A DNA stretch of 7,163 bases, from positions 1 to 7,163 of the forward strand of contig JBGCEN010000522.1 of assembly GCA_045106435.1 (NCBI GenBank), in the 5' to 3' direction. Source of the stretch: JBCCIM01 sp045106435. Lineage in GTDB: Bacteria; Bacteroidota; Rhodothermia; Rhodothermales; JAHQVL01. The notes beneath the pieces were generated by a model, which worked only from the letters and a program-made list of their open reading frames with translations, had not been told where the DNA came from and searched no databases. Made by a program: the position numbers and the translations under genes. Shown in pieces: positions 5,846 through 7,163 of the stretch (its first letter is position 1; every line of letters starts with the position of its first letter).

Positions 5846-5946
5846 TGTCATTCTGAACGAAGTGAAGAATCTGTCTAAAACGCATCGTTTGAGGCACACT
5901 TCAAGCCTCACTTCGGACAGATCCTTCGCATTCGCTCAGGATGACA
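5846..5946. repeat. 101-bp long inverted-repeat element with two small internal hairpins
   Basis: The left arm (5846-5875, starting TGTCATTCTGAACGAA) and right arm (5916-5946, ending TTCGCTCAGGATGACA) are inverted copies: 26 of 30 positions match, with four transitions and one extra base in the right arm. Between them AAACG/CGTTT (5878-5882/5886-5890) and GAGGC/GCCTC (5891-5895/5905-5909) form two further hairpins, so a single strand could fold as a long stem topped by two loops. No coding potential and no flanking target duplication is visible. Similar TCATTCTGA-GCGAAG-GAA sequences are, to my recollection, dispersed in many environmental bacterial genomes, suggesting a REP- or MITE-like element. 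It could also end the ccoP transcript. Function is unknown. Confidence 0.75.
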
Positions 5947-6019
5947 CCTCAGTTTTAATTTGATCATACTTAGTTCTCTGACAAGTTGATTTTGTCGAAC
6001 ACAAACTGACAGGGTGAAA

Positions 6020-6033
6020 ACGATATTTATCGT
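6020..6033. promoter_or_regulatory. Perfect 14-bp palindrome ACGATA-TT-TATCGT upstream of ccoG
   Basis: Six-base arms around two central bases make a symmetrical site 141 bp before the ccoG start. A 2-base loop is too tight for a hairpin, so a dimer-binding operator is the more natural reading, but no regulator family is recognised and chance is not excluded. Confidence 0.25.
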
Positions 6034-6174
6034 CCTTTCTTCCTATCAAACACCCAAACGACGCGATCAGCTTGCCGGAAAGCGAGCAGGCCCTAAAAAG
6101 CAGTTACCTAACATCTTCAGACCCGACAGCCTGATTGAGCAGGCGCAATTTGAGTAACTGGTAAAAGTAGAGCA

Positions 6175-7163
6175 ATGGAAAACGTGAAAGATCATAACGC
6201 CGAGGTACCTGAAGTGCTGGAATCACCAGTAGAGGTACTTTCAACAATGACGCGCGACGGCAAGCGTAAATGGTTGTATCCGACATTGAGCGCCGGCATC
6301 TTCCATAAGCGCCGGCTCATTACAGGATGGGCCTTGATTGTCCTTTTTGTCATGCTGCCTGTTATCCAAATCAATGGAAAGCCGGCTGTACTCATCGATT
6401 TCATCCATCGCGAGTTTGCCCTGTTCGGGTTGATTTTTTATCCGACAGACACGCTACTCTTGTTGATGGTCATGATCTCGACTGTGCTGGGTGTTGGACT
6501 GTTCACGGCCTTACTTGGCAGGGTATGGTGCGGCTGGGCTTGTCCGCAGACGGTATACCTGGAGTTTGTTTACCGGCCTATCGAGCGTTGGATTGAAGGC
6601 AAGGAGCACGTAAGAAAACGCCGTAATGAAGGTCCATGGACTTGGGAAAAAGCGTGGAAAAAAGGCCTCAAGTTCAGCATATACCTTGTCATTTCTGTGT
6701 TGCTCGCCAATGTATTTATATCGTATCTGGTTGGCTGGCACAACTTGCTTGAATGGATGCAGCAACCACCGGCGCAGAACTGGGGATTTTTTCTCACAAT
6801 GACCTTTACATCGGGGCTCATCCTGTATGATTTTGGCTATTTTCGCGAGCAGATGTGCACCATCGCTTGCCCTTATGCCCGCCTGCAGTCCGTCCTGCTG
6901 GACGAGGACTCGATGATCGTCTCATACGATCCAAACCGAGGCGAACCACGGGCAAGAAGGGGCAAGAAGAAAATGGCGCAGGAACTGGCCGGCGAAATCC
7001 CAGCCCAAGGCGATTGCATCGACTGCTTCGCCTGTGTGCGTACGTGCCCCACAGGTATTGATATCCGGGACGGCCTCCAGATGGAGTGTATCGCCTGTAC
7101 CCAGTGTATCGATGCGTGTGATTCCATCATGGATAACATCAACAAACCCAGGGGCCTCATTCG
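6175..7163 (+). CDS. ccoG: Cytochrome c oxidase accessory protein CcoG (RdxA/FixG family), 3' partial
   Basis: CcoG is a polytopic membrane Fe-S protein needed for cbb3 oxidase maturation; family members have been described as cupric reductases that provide Cu(I) for CuB insertion. The visible 329 residues include a hydrophilic N-terminus, membrane segments at about 48-66, 93-115, 165-187 and 204-222, the paired-cysteine motifs GRVWCGWACPQTVYLEF (Cys119, Cys123) and REQMCTIACPYARLQS (Cys228, Cys232), and two 4Fe-4S ferredoxin motifs: CIDCFACVRTCPTG (281, 284, 287, 291) and CIACTQCIDACD (305, 308, 311, 315). The closing INKPRGLIR is typical of the family. The last membrane helix and the C-terminal Ig-like domain lie past the window edge. 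An in-frame stop (TGA 6151-6153) and no other ATG between fix the start at 6175; only a weak AGAG precedes it. The 357-bp gap to ccoP suggests separate expression. Confidence 0.97.
   Translation, partial: MENVKDHNAEVPEVLESPVEVLSTMTRDGKRKWLYPTLSAGIFHKRRLITGWALIVLFVMLPVIQINGKPAVLIDFIHREFALFGLIFYPTDTLLLLMVMISTVLGVGLFTALLGRVWCGWACPQTVYLEFVYRPIERWIEGKEHVRKRRNEGPWTWEKAWKKGLKFSIYLVISVLLANVFISYLVGWHNLLEWMQQPPAQNWGFFLTMTFTSGLILYDFGYFREQMCTIACPYARLQSVLLDEDSMIVSYDPNRGEPRARRGKKKMAQELAGEIPAQGDCIDCFACVRTCPTGIDIRDGLQMECIACTQCIDACDSIMDNINKPRGLI

Larger units (their letters stand above)
5818..6174. other. Intergenic region between ccoP and ccoG
   Basis: This 357-bp gap is long for the inside of a cco cluster. 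It holds the inverted-repeat element at 5846-5946, then about 230 bp with no open frame worth calling. Within the latter lies the palindrome ACGATA-TT-TATCGT at 6020-6033, followed by a pyrimidine-rich stretch, and GACAA (5980-5984) facing TTGTC (5992-5996). A promoter for ccoG is likely somewhere here, since the element separates it from ccoP, but no convincing -35/-10 pair or Bacteroidota-type TAnnTTTG box at proper spacing was found. Confidence 0.6.

Noticed and set aside
5818..6174. Insertion-sequence remnant
   Set aside because: The inverted repeat has no transposase fragment, no visible target-site duplication and no coding capacity, so it is called a repeat element only.

Overview
The window looks like a piece of a bacterial chromosome from the Bacteroidota/Rhodothermota side of the tree. 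This is inferred, not proven. It rests on a cbb3 oxidase cluster ordered ccoN-O-Q-P-G, start codons without a convincing Shine-Dalgarno sequence in front of all six genes whose start is visible, moderate GC content, and dispersed repeats of a type I associate with such genomes. The hexamer GCCGGC is strikingly frequent (19 hand-counted sites) and may be a lineage signature.

Layout. Positions 2-568 (+) hold the C-terminal 188 residues of a formylglycine-generating-enzyme-like (FGE/SUMF1 fold) protein that lacks the active-site cysteines. It converges on a secreted tannase/feruloyl esterase family hydrolase (708-2261, -). The tannase stop codon lies inside a perfect 11-bp hairpin, and the gene has a different degenerate 7-bp tandem repeat at each end. 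A 446-bp divergent intergenic region (2262-2707) carries several small repeats and palindromes. From 2708 onwards everything is on the + strand: ccoN (2708-4195), ccoO (4273-4968), a small ccoQ-like gene (5005-5160), a short ccoP with a single haem site (5221-5817), a 357-bp gap holding a 101-bp inverted-repeat element (5846-5946), and ccoG (6175 to the window edge, truncated).

How the genes work together. CcoN (haem b, haem b3, CuB), CcoO (membrane-anchored mono-haem cytochrome c), CcoQ (one-helix subunit) and CcoP (membrane-anchored cytochrome c) form a C-type (cbb3) haem-copper oxygen reductase, a terminal oxidase with high oxygen affinity. CcoG is the membrane Fe-S protein tied to copper supply and assembly of that oxidase. 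The tannase-family and FGE-like genes have no evident functional link to the oxidase and are best viewed as unrelated neighbours. I see no defence system, CRISPR array, transposase, tRNA or rRNA. The notable material is the small-scale repeat architecture between genes and the reduced, mono-haem CcoP.
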